Source: Nitrospirota bacterium
GTDB taxonomy: Bacteria; Nitrospirota; Nitrospiria; SBBL01; JAADHI01
Direction: 5' to 3'
Length of the DNA stretch: 64,000 nucleotides
Assembly: GCA_029261135.1 (NCBI GenBank)
Contig: JAJDBX010000046.1
Span: forward strand, 80,158-144,157
A program made the position numbers and the translations under genes. The notes under the pieces are model-generated. The model made no database searches. It was not told the origin of the DNA and saw only the letters and a program-made list of their open reading frames with translations. Shown piece by piece: positions 53,136-64,000 of this stretch. Within the stretch, counting starts at the first letter, position 1. Each line of letters starts with the position of its first letter.

Positions 53136-53653
53136 AAATCTAACAAGCCTTCAATGGGATCAATCCAAATCAGGTTCTGATCAAGATCCACCTTTTTTAC
53201 AAATCTTTTTATTGCGGGGATGAGGGATTCTCCTCCGTCCCTTTTCACAACAAGAATATCATTGCTTCCTGTTTCAAGAATTTCAATGACCTCTCCTAGG
53301 GCACCATCCCCTTCGATACACACATTCATCCCAATTAAATCAGAGTGAAAATAGCTCCCTTCCGGAAGCTCAACCCGCTCTGACTCCGGGATCAAGAGAA
53401 GACCACCCCTTAAAAATTCAACACCACTTCGATCTGTAAATGTCTCAAAAGTCAGATAAACATATGCCGATGCAAATCGTCGCTTTTTGATATTACACTT
53501 TAAGACTTCTCCCTGACTTGTTTTGACCATAACCTCCTGAAGGTCGTTAAATCGCTCAGGAAAATCAGTCAGGAGTGTGACCTTGACCTCCCCGTGAAGC
53601 CCAATCGGTTTGATAATCTTCCCGATTGTAATGAGATCTTCCTCAAGGGACAC
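53132..53653 (-). CDS. rimM: Ribosome maturation factor RimM
   Basis: GKIIKPIGLHGEVKVTLLTDFPERF. Confidence 0.96.
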   Translation of the reverse strand: MSLEEDLITIGKIIKPIGLHGEVKVTLLTDFPERFNDLQEVMVKTSQGEVLKCNIKKRRFASAYVYLTFETFTDRSGVEFLRGGLLLIPESERVELPEGSYFHSDLIGMNVCIEGDGALGEVIEILETGSNDILVVKRDGGESLIPAIKRFVKKVDLDQNLIWIDPIEGLLDL

Positions 53654-53884
53654 CTATTCGAGTATCTCAAGCACGCATCTTTTTCCTATTTTTGTTCCCG
53701 CGGCATTCAAAATAGTCCGCATCGCCCTTGCAGTACGACCTTGTTTCCCAATTACCTTGCCTAAGTCTTCTTGAGCAACCCTCAGTTCAATGATCGTTGT
53801 TTTCTCACCTGCAGTATCTTTAACAACAACACTTTCTGGTCGATCCACTAACGATTTCGCAATATACTCAATCAAATCTTTCAT
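53654..53884 (-). CDS. khpA: KH-domain RNA-binding protein (KhpA)
   Basis: [30 protein letters not shown]; 76 aa between rimM and rpsP. Confidence 0.94.
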   Translation of the reverse strand: MKDLIEYIAKSLVDRPESVVVKDTAGEKTTIIELRVAQEDLGKVIGKQGRTARAMRTILNAAGTKIGKRCVLEILE

Positions 53885-53953
53885 CGACGCTACCTCCGTT
53901 GGAGTCTCAGGAGAGAGGGATCTTTATGGGATAAAACCCACCTTACCCGATGG

Positions 53954-54223
53954 TTACGATGCTTTCTGTTCTGACGCCAGTTTAAATAATTGCGATTTTT
54001 TGAAAATTGATTTTACAGTATCTGACGGTAGGGCCCCTTTATTTAACCAATGCACTGCTCGCTCTGTATTGATTTTAACTGCAGCTTCTTCAACAAGCGG
54101 ATCATAAGTTCCTAATATCTCAATGAACTTTCCATCTCTTGGTGCCTCCGAATCCGCAACGACCATCCGATAAAATGGGCGTTTATGCCGTCCTATCCGC
54201 GTTAATCTAATTCTAACTGCCAT
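53954..54223 (-). CDS. rpsP: 30S ribosomal protein S16
   Basis: [31 protein letters not shown]. Confidence 0.98.
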   Translation of the reverse strand: MAVRIRLTRIGRHKRPFYRMVVADSEAPRDGKFIEILGTYDPLVEEAAVKINTERAVHWLNKGALPSDTVKSIFKKSQLFKLASEQKAS

Positions 54224-54342
54224 TTAAACATCCTCAATGTTATAGATAATACCTTCAATTGTTTTTAGACTTTGTACAAGCTACAGTACCCTTTAATTTG
54301 GTCTTAATCTACTTGAAAAGTAAGCAAAACCTCATTTTTGGC

Positions 54343-55731
54343 TTAAAAAGGCATCATACCTTGACCCATACCCCCCCTTTTCCCTTTACCGGACGACATG
54401 CGCTTCATCATTTTCTTCGCCTGATAGAATTGCTTTAATAGGCGGTTGAGCTCTTGGACAGATGTCCCGCTTCCTCTTGAAATTCGTTTTCTCCGACTCG
54501 CAGCAATGATGCCTGGATCTCGCCGTTCCCGAAAGGTCATCGACGAAATCATCGCTTGAACTGATTTCATTTCCCGATCAATTTTTTCTTGATCTGGAAG
54601 GGCTTTCATCCGCTGCATCCCTGGGATCATCCCCATCAATTTTGCGGCACCCCCCATCTTTTTCATCTGTTTGATTTGATCGCTAAAATCATCCAGCGTA
54701 AATTGATCCTTCCGCAACTTTTGACTTAACTGGACGGCTTCCTCTTTGTCCACATTTTGTTCTGCAAGCTCGACCAAAGAAAGCACATCCCCCATGCCAA
54801 GAATTCGGGAAGCCATCCGATCGGGGTAAAAAAGTTCAAGCGCATCTAATTTTTCACCCGTACCAATAAAACGAACGGGTGCTCCCGTTACCGCACGAAT
54901 CGACAAAATAGCGCCGCCACGGGCATCCCCTTCTGTTTTTGTTAAAACCACGCCAGTCAGACTCAGTTTTTTATGGAAGGTTTCAGCCACATTAACTGCA
55001 ACTTGGCCTGTCATGGCATCTGCAACCAACAAAATTTCATCGGGGGAAATTTCGTCCTTCATGCGAGAAAGTTCATCCATCAAGGCTTCATCGACTTCAA
55101 GACGTCCTGCCGTATCAATGACAACGACATCAAAGCCATGTTCTATTCCGTAGGAGATTCCTTTTTTTGCTGCTTCTACAGGGTTTTTCTCATGCATTGG
55201 CAGGACAACAGGAACCTCTATTGATTTTCCGAGGGTCTCCAATTGATCTACCGCAGCAGGACGCTGAAGGTCTGCGGCAACCAACACAACGCGCTTTTCT
55301 TTTTCACGAAAAAATCGTGCGATTTTACCGGCAGTGGTTGTTTTTCCTGAACCCTGCAAGCCAACCAGCATGACGACAGTTGGCGGTTTGGAGGCCAAAG
55401 CAATGCCTTTTCCCTTGCCTCCCATGAGTTCGGTCAGCTCTTCGGATACGATCTTTACAACTTGCTGACCTGGCGTCAGACTCTCTAATACAGCCTTTCC
55501 GACCGCCTTCTTTCTTACCCCTTCACAGAAAGATCTCGCCACTTTAAAGTGAACATCCGACTCTAAAAGTGCAAGCCGCACCTCACGGAGCGTTTCGTCA
55601 ATATTCTCTTCAGTGAGGAGACCCCGACCCCGGATTTTCTTAAAAAGTTTATCGAATCGTTTCGTAATATTTTCTAACATCTTAAGGCGCAACACCCCCG
55701 CGAAAAATTGGAAAATTATAGAGGATCTCAA
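54343..55731 (-). CDS. ffh: Signal recognition particle protein Ffh
   Basis: GLQGSGKTTTAGKIA, DTAGRLEVDEALM, M-domain GMIPGMQRM; start probably at MLENITKRF. Confidence 0.98.
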   Translation of the reverse strand: MRSSIIFQFFAGVLRLKMLENITKRFDKLFKKIRGRGLLTEENIDETLREVRLALLESDVHFKVARSFCEGVRKKAVGKAVLESLTPGQQVVKIVSEELTELMGGKGKGIALASKPPTVVMLVGLQGSGKTTTAGKIARFFREKEKRVVLVAADLQRPAAVDQLETLGKSIEVPVVLPMHEKNPVEAAKKGISYGIEHGFDVVVIDTAGRLEVDEALMDELSRMKDEISPDEILLVADAMTGQVAVNVAETFHKKLSLTGVVLTKTEGDARGGAILSIRAVTGAPVRFIGTGEKLDALELFYPDRMASRILGMGDVLSLVELAEQNVDKEEAVQLSQKLRKDQFTLDDFSDQIKQMKKMGGAAKLMGMIPGMQRMKALPDQEKIDREMKSVQAMISSMTFRERRDPGIIAASRRKRISRGSGTSVQELNRLLKQFYQAKKMMKRMSSGKGKRGGMGQGMMPF

Positions 55732-55847
55732 AGTCTAAAGTCAAGAAAACCACAGCGCCTTTCTTTCTGGATCAAATTGTCAAAATCTTGTATGATATGT
55801 TCTACTTCAAATGTGGGAAATCTGTTTTCTTGAAATAGAGCTGATCT

Positions 55848-56606
55848 ATGTCAGATCCACAACTGAAACAGTTACCTAAAGACAAGAAATATCCCCTGAG
55901 CAATATCGATCTTACAGAAGCAATCCACCTCATTTGCCACGCAGGTTATCCGGATCCCAGTTTAGAAATTCCAGAGAATGACAGGGAAAAACTACTGCAA
56001 CGGGTCGTTGATGACTTATGCGCCTTATCCATGCACGATGGTCTGACCGGCCTCAGCAATCTTCGATATTTTCAAATCGCCCTAAAACGAGAAGCCCATC
56101 GCTCTGCTCGGGATGGAACCCCTTGTTCGCTGCTCATGTTGGACATCGACCACTTTAAGTCCATCAATGACAACTACGGACATCCTGCCGGCGACAGGGC
56201 ACTTCAGACAGTGGCTCAGCACCTCAAAAAAGAGTTAAGACCGGGCGATACCTTGTCCCGTTACGGCGGAGAAGAATTTACGGTCATATTGCCCAATTGT
56301 GCATTGGGATATGCCATTCAAGCGGCAGAGCGACTGAGGTTAGCTATCTCTGAAAAGCCGATCGCCATCACAGAAGAAACCCAGAGAACAATTACAATAA
56401 GTATTGGCATCGCCGAAACAAGATCCTCTTCGGAGCCGGATCTAATTGGCTTTGTCAAAATGGCCGATGAAAACCTCTACAAAGCCAAAGCATTGGGCCG
56501 AAACCAAGTCTGTTACATCCCTTCAATTACGACAGAAGTCTCTTCCAAAGAAAAGGCCGCGCTTTTCAAGAAACAAAGAAAAACAAAAGCCAAGAACAAA
56601 AAGTAA
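55848..56606 (+). CDS. GGDEF diguanylate cyclase
   Basis: YGGEEFTVILP active site. Confidence 0.93.
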   Translation: MSDPQLKQLPKDKKYPLSNIDLTEAIHLICHAGYPDPSLEIPENDREKLLQRVVDDLCALSMHDGLTGLSNLRYFQIALKREAHRSARDGTPCSLLMLDIDHFKSINDNYGHPAGDRALQTVAQHLKKELRPGDTLSRYGGEEFTVILPNCALGYAIQAAERLRLAISEKPIAITEETQRTITISIGIAETRSSSEPDLIGFVKMADENLYKAKALGRNQVCYIPSITTEVSSKEKAALFKKQRKTKAKNKK

Positions 56607-56611
56607 AGATT

Positions 56612-57736
56612 CTAAAATAAGATGCTTTGTTCTTCTCCCTGAGGGAGTCCAGATATAATCTTTTGATGCGCTGACGAAAAAGCATATCCTGAAAGTGATG
56701 TTTTACTCACCCACTTTAGAGGGGGTTTAACGCTCACTGGCTTTTTAAGATGAAAAGAAAAAACATGTAAGGTCATTTTGAAGTGAGTAAAGGCATGACG
56801 AATAGTCATGTAGTGCCGAGGGTTCGGCACATCCGTATCGATCTGCCTGCGAAGAAACTGTTCGCAGGATGCAGCGACTGAAGATAACGCAGTTTCCACA
56901 CGTTCTCCAGGAAACTCCCACAAGCCCGCCAATAACCCTTTCAGCGGTCTACGCTGAATTAAAACAGTATCATCACATTTGATCACTGCAGCAAAATAAT
57001 CAAAATGAGGGACTTTTTTCCGTGGCGTTTTGACTGGTAAAATATGCTGGAGATCTTTTTTAAATGCCTCACAGGATCTCGCCACAGGACAGGGAGTACA
57101 GCTGGGTTGTTTGGGCGTACAGACCGTCGCACCAAAATCCATAATGGCCTGCAAATATGTTGCAGCATCTCGATGGGGTAAAAGGGTCTCAGATGTATGC
57201 CAAAGCCAATCCTTCACCCATTTTTCGCGAGGATCTTTCGTTATCCCAAAAAATCGGCAGAGTACCCGGCGAACATTGCCATCTAAAATAGGATATCGTT
57301 TTTTATGGGCGATGGTTAAAATCGCGCCAGCCGTCGATCGACCAATACCGGGCAAAGCATTCAATTCCTGATATGTCGAGGGGACTTTTCCGGAAAATCG
57401 TACAAGCACCTCTCCAGCTGCTTTGTGGAGATGACGTGCTCGCGCATAATAACCGAGTCCTTGCCACAATTTTAAAACCCTCTCCAGATCTGAAAGGGCA
57501 AGTGCTTGAATGGTTGGAAAAATTTTTAAAAACCGATGATAATAGGGAAGTACAGTCGCAACCTGCGTTTGCTGCAACATAATTTCCGAGACCCAAATCG
57601 CATAAGGATCACAGGTTAAGCGCCAGGGAAGATCGCGGCCTGCGGAACGGTACCATTGAAGGAGTGGACGAGTAAATCGTGGCCGTGTCTTATCATCAAT
57701 GTTTTTTTTCGTCATCGGGTTCCGACATGGGGACAA
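56612..57736 (-). CDS. mutY: A/G-specific adenine glycosylase MutY
   Basis: [48 protein letters not shown] FeS loop. Confidence 0.96.
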   Translation of the reverse strand: MSPCRNPMTKKNIDDKTRPRFTRPLLQWYRSAGRDLPWRLTCDPYAIWVSEIMLQQTQVATVLPYYHRFLKIFPTIQALALSDLERVLKLWQGLGYYARARHLHKAAGEVLVRFSGKVPSTYQELNALPGIGRSTAGAILTIAHKKRYPILDGNVRRVLCRFFGITKDPREKWVKDWLWHTSETLLPHRDAATYLQAIMDFGATVCTPKQPSCTPCPVARSCEAFKKDLQHILPVKTPRKKVPHFDYFAAVIKCDDTVLIQRRPLKGLLAGLWEFPGERVETALSSVAASCEQFLRRQIDTDVPNPRHYMTIRHAFTHFKMTLHVFSFHLKKPVSVKPPLKWVSKTSLSGYAFSSAHQKIISGLPQGEEQSILF

Positions 57737-58370
57737 CTTTTTTCGGATGTATTTTGTGGACTTCGTGCTTTAATTCCAAGAGTTGAATCTCGAGTATTTT
57801 GAAACGGTCGGCAATAGGATCTCTCATCTTGGCATGATCCAGATCATCCTCTTCACTTTTTCTCCGGACAACCCTTCCCGGAATCCCCACAACAGTTGAA
57901 TGATCCGGTATCGCTTTCAATACCACAGAATTCGCACCAATGCGAACATGGGATCCCACAACAATGGCCCCCAGTACTTTTGCCCCTGCTCCGACAATCA
58001 CATGATCTCCGAGCGTGGGATGTCGCTTTCCCACTTCCCTGCCCGTCCCACCCAAGGTCACCCCTTGATAAAGGGTCACATGATCTCCTATTTCTGTGGT
58101 CTCTCCAATCACAACGCCCATGCCATGATCAATAAAAAATCCGTGGCCAATGACCGCCGCCGGATGAATTTCTATCCCCGTCACAAAACGGGAAAAATGC
58201 GAAAGGAGTCGGGGCAATACAGGGATATGCAAAAAATGAAGGAGGTGCGCCACACGATGAAGCAAAACCGCATGCAACCCTGGATAGGCCAGAAATATTT
58301 CAAGAAGACTTCTCGCGGCAGGATCGCGTTCCCTGACAGCCTGAATATCTCCTCTAACCGTTTTGAACAT
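57696..58370 (-). CDS. cysE: Serine O-acetyltransferase
   Basis: [46 protein letters not shown]. Confidence 0.97.
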   Translation of the reverse strand: MFKTVRGDIQAVRERDPAARSLLEIFLAYPGLHAVLLHRVAHLLHFLHIPVLPRLLSHFSRFVTGIEIHPAAVIGHGFFIDHGMGVVIGETTEIGDHVTLYQGVTLGGTGREVGKRHPTLGDHVIVGAGAKVLGAIVVGSHVRIGANSVVLKAIPDHSTVVGIPGRVVRRKSEEDDLDHAKMRDPIADRFKILEIQLLELKHEVHKIHPKKVVPMSEPDDEKKH

Positions 58371-58854
58371 CTTCTTTCAATGCTGAATGAAGTAGACAGA
58401 CCGCCTGCGCAGCAATGCCTTCTTCCCGACCGACAAAACCAATCTTCTCATTGGTGGATCCCTTGATATTGATATCCTCAGGGCGCATTGCCAGCGCATG
58501 GGAAATTTTTTGCTGCATTTTTTCAACATAAGGGAATATTTTTGGTGCTTCTGCAATCACGACACAATCACAATTGATCACACGATACCCTTTTTCAGAA
58601 AGCATCTTAGAAACAATTTCAAGGAGTTTCAAGCTTGAAATTCCTTTCCAACGTGGATCTCCTTCACGAAAATGACGACCGATATCACCTCCACCCAGCG
58701 CACCAAGAATTGCATCAGAAATAGCATGGGTCAAGACATCGCCATCAGAATATCCTTTTAAGCCTTTTTCATGTGGGATTTTAACCCCGCCGATAATACA
58801 AGGGATGCCGGGTTCAAGCGGGTGAACATCATAACCCATTCCCACTCTCATCAT
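58354..58854 (-). CDS. ispF: 2-C-methyl-D-erythritol 2,4-cyclodiphosphate synthase
   Basis: [43 protein letters not shown]. Confidence 0.98.
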   Translation of the reverse strand: MMRVGMGYDVHPLEPGIPCIIGGVKIPHEKGLKGYSDGDVLTHAISDAILGALGGGDIGRHFREGDPRWKGISSLKLLEIVSKMLSEKGYRVINCDCVVIAEAPKIFPYVEKMQQKISHALAMRPEDINIKGSTNEKIGFVGREEGIAAQAVCLLHSALKEDVQNG

Positions 58855-59558
58855 GGTTTTACCCCTTCAACAGTCTGTTTTTTCAGAAAATATTCTGCCC
58901 AAGACAAATCTAAGGCCTCTGTAATCTTGATGTTTTCAGGAGGACCTTCAATACACGTAATCGAGACACCTAAACGTTCGACCAACATCGCGTCATCACT
59001 CGCAATAAAGTGATCGGAAGCGCCTCTTCGGTAAGCCTTCGCTAAAATCGAAAGCCGAAAAACTTGCGGGGTTTGCATAGCCCAAATCCTATCTCGTGGC
59101 ACACTGTTTTGTATCACACCTTCTCTAGAAACGACTTTAAGTGAATCCGTCACATACCGACCCGCCACAGCCCCGCCACTGACTTTCGCTTGTTGAACCA
59201 AGATTGAAATCAAGGTTGTCGTAAGTAAAGGTCTCGCCGCATCATGAACCAAAACGATGTTATCAGGGGATTGTTTATTTTCAAGATAATTAATCGCCGC
59301 CGCAGCGGAATCTTGACGTTCCTTGCCTCCAACCAACACTTTCTTCACTTTGCTTAAGCAATATTCAGAGATTAAATCTTCAGTAAAACGCTGATCTTCC
59401 TTTGGAATCACACAATAGACATCGTCTACACAAGCCGCCTCTTGAAAAGAGACTAGGCTATGGACGAGAATCGGCTTACCTGCAAGATCTAAAAACTGTT
59501 TTTTCCCCCCAAAACGTTGACCTGAACCCGCAGCAAGGACGATGGCATGAACCGTCAA
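58851..59558 (-). CDS. ispD: 2-C-methyl-D-erythritol 4-phosphate cytidylyltransferase
   Basis: IVLAAGSGQRFGGKKQFLDLAGKPIL, VHDAARPLL. Confidence 0.97.
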   Translation of the reverse strand: MTVHAIVLAAGSGQRFGGKKQFLDLAGKPILVHSLVSFQEAACVDDVYCVIPKEDQRFTEDLISEYCLSKVKKVLVGGKERQDSAAAAINYLENKQSPDNIVLVHDAARPLLTTTLISILVQQAKVSGGAVAGRYVTDSLKVVSREGVIQNSVPRDRIWAMQTPQVFRLSILAKAYRRGASDHFIASDDAMLVERLGVSITCIEGPPENIKITEALDLSWAEYFLKKQTVEGVKP

Positions 59559-60670
59559 CGATTTTCTGCCATTCGGCTTTCTGACTCTGGATTGACTTCG
59601 TGTGTCGGAAAGTTGGAAGAAGAAATCGATCCTCCATTTGTTTCGCCATTCAAACTAGAACGAAACCGACTGAAAATCATCCGTCCAGCAGGGGTTTGAA
59701 GTACGCTCGTTACCGTAATCTGAATTGTTTTTCCGAGCGACTTACGCGCGTCATCGATCACAATCATTGTCCCGTCGTCCAGATAAGCAATGCCTTGCCC
59801 CATCTCTTTTCCTTCCTTCAAGACAAAAACACGCATCACTTCTCCAGGGAGGACGACAGGTTTTAAAGCGTTGCAAAGCTGATTGATATTGAGTACCCGA
59901 ACTCCCTGCAATTCTGCCACTTTGTTGAGGTTCAAATCATTTGTAATGACCTTTGCATTGATCGCTTTTCCGAGCGCAACAATTTTAGAATCCACTTCTC
60001 GAATTTTTGGAAAATCGGTCTCTACAATCTGAATTTTGATATCAGGCATCTGCTGCAATCGATGTAGGACATCCAAGCCCCGACGCCCTCGTGCCCGTTT
60101 CATTGAATCAGAAGAATCGGCAATATGTTGTAGTTCCAAAAGAATAAACTGAGGGGTGATAAAAACACCCTCTAAAAAGCCAGTCTCGCAGAGATCGGCA
60201 ATTCTTCCATCAATAATCACACTGGTATCCAGTATTTTAAGGCTTTCAGGAGCGGTTTCCGAAGGAAGGCTCTCTTGAGCATTTTTCAAGAAAAACCCCG
60301 AATCGACTTCAACCCTTAAACCCACCAAGGTTCCCACATAAGAGAAAAAGAGCAGTGAAAGCCCTTTTAGAGCAAAAGAAGCCATGGGTGCAACCCCAAG
60401 AAAAGGCTCAATGGATGTATTCACCAGCGTACCGGCAAGCAATCCGCCGACAAAACCGATCGCACCCCAACACAAGCGTTTTATATTGTTTTTCTTTAAG
60501 AAAATAGAAAAATAAATCAGTCCAAACCCTACAACAAGACCAAGCCCGGCCCCGGGATACGCCAAATGTTCCCCATATTCGGAAGAAACCGCATATCCTG
60601 AAAACGTACTCGCAAGTAATAAACTCAAGTAAATAATAAAATCTATCTTCATTCTCATGCCCCCTTGCAA
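59555..60670 (-). CDS. PIN/TRAM domain membrane protein (YacL-like)
   Basis: N-terminal TM helices, KILDTSVIIDGRIADLCETGFLEG PIN motif, C-terminal TRAM-like domain. Confidence 0.93.
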   Translation of the reverse strand: MQGGMRMKIDFIIYLSLLLASTFSGYAVSSEYGEHLAYPGAGLGLVVGFGLIYFSIFLKKNNIKRLCWGAIGFVGGLLAGTLVNTSIEPFLGVAPMASFALKGLSLLFFSYVGTLVGLRVEVDSGFFLKNAQESLPSETAPESLKILDTSVIIDGRIADLCETGFLEGVFITPQFILLELQHIADSSDSMKRARGRRGLDVLHRLQQMPDIKIQIVETDFPKIREVDSKIVALGKAINAKVITNDLNLNKVAELQGVRVLNINQLCNALKPVVLPGEVMRVFVLKEGKEMGQGIAYLDDGTMIVIDDARKSLGKTIQITVTSVLQTPAGRMIFSRFRSSLNGETNGGSISSSNFPTHEVNPESESRMAENR

Positions 60671-60750
60671 TTAAAATGAAAAGATAAGATCCCGAATTGT
60701 GCTTTTATGAAAATCATTGCTCTACTACCTTTCTAAAACTCATGCCACTT

Positions 60751-62262
60751 TCATGGTGATACTGTTAAAAATAATGTTCGATCTTGTCGCCGAATCAAAA
60801 GAAGGATCGGCATGTCTTTATCCGCATGTGAAATCTGTTGCTCATAGTCATCAATATTGTCAACAGACTCCCGATTGACCTCAATGATCAGATCTCCACG
60901 CTGAAGACCCGATTCTGCGGACTTGCTTCCCCGCTCAACCGTCATCACCACCACACCTTTCAAGTCCGCCTCAAGATTCAGCTCTTGAGCCAGGTTTTCG
61001 GTTAAGGTGCTGACGGTAATGCCTCCTAATAACGCACTTGTATTTCGTTCCGATTCCTGTGAGCGGCTTCGTTTTACAAATAGATCTTTCGGCTGTACCT
61101 CAATAATCACTTTCAGGGTGATCATTTTACGCTCTCGGATCACTTGCACTTTGAGATGATCTCCCGCCAAGGCCTTAGCAACAATATGCCGCAATTGGTT
61201 TGTATCTTTTACCGCTTGCCCGTTAAAAGACAGGATCACATCTCCTGTTTGGAAGCCCGCTTTTTCAGCAGGGCTACCGGCCATCACTTCGCTCACCAGA
61301 GCACCTTTGGCCTCCTGTAAACCCAGCCCTTTTGCGATTTGAGGCGTAACCTCTTGAATGGCGACACCCAGCCAGCCCCGAACCACCTTGCCCGATTTCA
61401 CTAAACTCCCGACAACAGATTGCACCATGTCGCTGGGAACGGCAAAGCCGATCCCCATATATCCGCCGCTTCGTGTAAAGATGGCCGTATTAATACCGAC
61501 CAGCTCACCCTGAATATTTACCATCGCGCCACCAGAATTTCCCGGATTAATCGCTGCATCCGTTTGAATAAAGTCTTCATATTCTGCCAGTCCGATATTT
61601 GCCCGACCAACCGCAGAGACAATCCCCATTGTCACAGTCTGCGTTAAGCCAAAAGGGTTACCCACGGCGAGGATATACTCACCCACCTGAAGCCTTGAAG
61701 AAATACCCCAGGGAATTGTGGGTAATCCGCTTGCATTAATCCTCACAACGGCCAAGTCTGTTTTTGGATCGGTGCCGACCACCGTTCCAATAAATTCCCT
61801 CTTATCTGAAAGGAGGACTTTTATTGAATCGGCATCTTCAATCACGTGATTGTTTGTCACAATCAATCCATCAGACTGAATGATCACCCCGGAGCCGGAA
61901 CCATCTCCCTTTCGGTCGTGCGGTCTTCCAAATTTATCACCAAAAAACCGGCGCAGCGGCCCCTGAAATGGAAAATCAGAGGAGTCCTTCTCCTCGGTTT
62001 TGGTACGGCGGGTTATCGAAATATTGACGACTACTGGCGTCACCGCTTTAGCAACGGTGACAAAGGCCTGCTCACTCTTGACCACGCCATTGGGTTTTGG
62101 CGAAAGGCTTTGTTTTCCGACCGCTTCACCCGAAGGGACAATACGAAAATTAGAACTCAGCACGACACCGAAAACGATACCCGCTAATAATAAAAAAGCG
62201 GAAAAGACAAATCGCCTCATTCCGCTCCGATCCTGTTTCGGCACGCCCCCCCTTTTAATCAA
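60751..62262 (-). CDS. Do-like periplasmic serine protease (DegP/HtrA) with two PDZ domains
   Basis: TNNHVIEDAD, TDLAVVRI, QTDAAINPGNSGGAMVN catalytic triad motifs. Confidence 0.97.
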   Translation of the reverse strand: MIKRGGVPKQDRSGMRRFVFSAFLLLAGIVFGVVLSSNFRIVPSGEAVGKQSLSPKPNGVVKSEQAFVTVAKAVTPVVVNISITRRTKTEEKDSSDFPFQGPLRRFFGDKFGRPHDRKGDGSGSGVIIQSDGLIVTNNHVIEDADSIKVLLSDKREFIGTVVGTDPKTDLAVVRINASGLPTIPWGISSRLQVGEYILAVGNPFGLTQTVTMGIVSAVGRANIGLAEYEDFIQTDAAINPGNSGGAMVNIQGELVGINTAIFTRSGGYMGIGFAVPSDMVQSVVGSLVKSGKVVRGWLGVAIQEVTPQIAKGLGLQEAKGALVSEVMAGSPAEKAGFQTGDVILSFNGQAVKDTNQLRHIVAKALAGDHLKVQVIRERKMITLKVIIEVQPKDLFVKRSRSQESERNTSALLGGITVSTLTENLAQELNLEADLKGVVVMTVERGSKSAESGLQRGDLIIEVNRESVDNIDDYEQQISHADKDMPILLLIRRQDRTLFLTVSP

Positions 62263-62323
62263 TTTGTTTTGGGATTATACTACAGCCTTTTTCTTATTGT
62301 AAAGTACAGGAATAACAAGCCTT

Positions 62324-63709
62324 ATGCCCGACAAACTTGAAGAACCCCTTAATATCAAAAAAAAAGACCAGCACTTCATCTGGCATCCCTTCACCCAAAT
62401 GAAAGAATGGGAACAAGAACCACCCACCATCATTGTAAAGGGAGACGGGGTAACCCTCACCGACATCGAAGGAAAGCACTACCTCGATGGGACCTCTTCC
62501 TTATGGGTCAATATTCACGGGCACCGGCATCCGCATATCGATCAAGCATTGCTTGCGCAGATCAATCAAATTTCACACTCGACGCTCTTAGGGCTTGCCA
62601 ACCTCCCCTCAATAACGCTGGCAGAAAAACTCCTTCAAATCGCGCCAACTTCCGAATCGCCCCCTGAAAAACTCGCAAAAGTGTTTTACTCCGATAACGG
62701 CTCTACGGCGGTGGAGGTTGCTCTGAAAATCGCCTTCGGTTTTTGGCAATACCAAGGAAAGAATGAAAGGAGAAAAAAGCTTTTCATTTCCTTCGAGAAT
62801 GCCTATCACGGCGATACCATTGGCTCAGTCAGTTTGGGCGGCATTGACCTTTTCCACCAAACTTATGGCCCCCTTTTATTTGAGACGATTAAAGTCCCCG
62901 CGCCGACCTGCTATCGCTGCCCGATTGGGCTTCAATATCCTTCGTGCAACATGGCTTGCATTGATGAGGTCGAAAAAACCATGCAAGCGCATCAGCATCA
63001 ATGTGCCGGCCTCATCATCGAGCCCCTCATTCAGGCCGCCGCAGGCATGTTGACTGCGCCGCCCGGCTACCTCAAAAAGATCCGTGCGCTCTGTACCCGA
63101 TACAACATACTCATGATCGCCGACGAGGTCGCCACCGGATTTGGACGCACCGGCAAAATGTTCGCCTGCGAACATGAAGGGGTCGTGCCCGACCTCATGG
63201 CACTTTCCAAGGGGATTACAGGGGGATATCTTCCGCTCGCGGCAACACTCACCACCCAGCGTATTTATGATGCTTATCTCGGAGAATACGCTGAATTTAA
63301 AACCTTTTTTCATGGCCACAGCTACACGGGGAACCCTTTGGGCTGTGCCGCCGCCATCGCCAATTTGGAGGTCTTTGAAAAAGAAGAGACCCTAAAAAAC
63401 CTTCAAGCTAAAATTCAATTTGTGAAAGAAACAATCGATCCCTGGAAACACTGGACGCATGTCGGAGAAATCCGGCAGGCCGGGTTCATGATCGCCATTG
63501 AACTCGTTTCTGACAAAAGGACAAAACAGCCCTATGCTTTAGAAAAAAGAATGGGTGGCTTGGTGTGTCAGGAAGCAAAAGAACGTGGACTGATCTTACG
63601 TCCCCTCGGCAATGTCGTGGTCTTGATGCCCCCTTTATCCATTGAAATGGCTGATTTAGAAACGATGGTTTCAATTGTGGGGGACGCGATTAAAAAAGTG
63701 ACGGCTTGA
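62324..63709 (+). CDS. bioA: Adenosylmethionine-8-amino-7-oxononanoate aminotransferase
   Basis: HFIWHPFTQMKEW, SSLWVNIHGHRHPHID, MIADEVATGFGRTGKMFACEHEGV PLP-enzyme motifs. Confidence 0.96.
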   Translation: MPDKLEEPLNIKKKDQHFIWHPFTQMKEWEQEPPTIIVKGDGVTLTDIEGKHYLDGTSSLWVNIHGHRHPHIDQALLAQINQISHSTLLGLANLPSITLAEKLLQIAPTSESPPEKLAKVFYSDNGSTAVEVALKIAFGFWQYQGKNERRKKLFISFENAYHGDTIGSVSLGGIDLFHQTYGPLLFETIKVPAPTCYRCPIGLQYPSCNMACIDEVEKTMQAHQHQCAGLIIEPLIQAAAGMLTAPPGYLKKIRALCTRYNILMIADEVATGFGRTGKMFACEHEGVVPDLMALSKGITGGYLPLAATLTTQRIYDAYLGEYAEFKTFFHGHSYTGNPLGCAAAIANLEVFEKEETLKNLQAKIQFVKETIDPWKHWTHVGEIRQAGFMIAIELVSDKRTKQPYALEKRMGGLVCQEAKERGLILRPLGNVVVLMPPLSIEMADLETMVSIVGDAIKKVTA

Positions 63710-63831
63710 GGAAGAAGAAACACGAATACTTATTCGCTCTATTCCAATTCCACAGACAATCTTTTCTTTTCCCCGTGCTCAATTGAAAATCTTAGAGGCG
63801 AAAAAGAAATAGCTTTCTCCCTAAACCCTTG

Positions 63832-63859
63832 TCAGGAACCGATTAAAATCGGTTCCTGA
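63832..63859. repeat. Perfect inverted repeat downstream of bioA
   Basis: tcaggaaccgat-taaa-atcggttcctga, 12-bp stem, no clear T tract. Confidence 0.85.
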
Positions 63860-64000
63860 GTTGCAATAATAAAAGTCAAACAAAAACTTGATCCCTATTA
63901 CTCAGGGAAATTACTTACGCTACAGCTGTAAATCTAGTGGGCTTATCTTCTAATTTCTAAACTTGATAATAAACAGATACCTGCAATTTCTTTATTGACA

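Noticed and set aside
57900-58466. 188 aa plus-strand ORF opposite cysE/ispF
   Set aside because: Antisense to two conserved genes; no domain recognisable.

Overview
Mostly a bacterial housekeeping region. The gene repertoire suggests a Gram-negative lineage, perhaps Nitrospirota- or deltaproteobacteria-like, but this is a low-confidence guess. Recognisable blocks are: prepilin peptidase, tRNA-Leu(CAA), cspA, secA; a divergent NFACT/RqcH and Smr-domain pair; hutG-hutU; rluD-uvrA; an NtrY/NtrX-like two-component system; an exosortase-associated type acyltransferase followed by a PBP/porin/GGDEF-EAL operon; a nitrate assimilation cluster (nitrate reductase, fused FeS/DmsC-like anchor, nirD, nirB); recN, trxA, groES-groEL with a perfect CIRCE; ctpA-envC-ftsX-ftsE; the rnhB-rplS-trmD-rimM-khpA-rpsP-ffh block; yacL-ispD-ispF-cysE-mutY; a Do-like protease; and bioA. 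The most notable non-coding signal is a pair of related leaders upstream of the nitrate reductase gene and nirD. Each has a sigma54-type -24/-12 promoter, then a short leader, then an intrinsic terminator just before the start codon. Candidate hexaloop hairpins there resemble ANTAR (NasR/NasT) antitermination targets. A second unusual stretch (about 27.65-28.91 kb) holds a HEAT-like fragment, a multiply disrupted Fic gene and a perfect 59-nt palindrome. All identifications come from reading the sequence and protein motifs; no database search was run.
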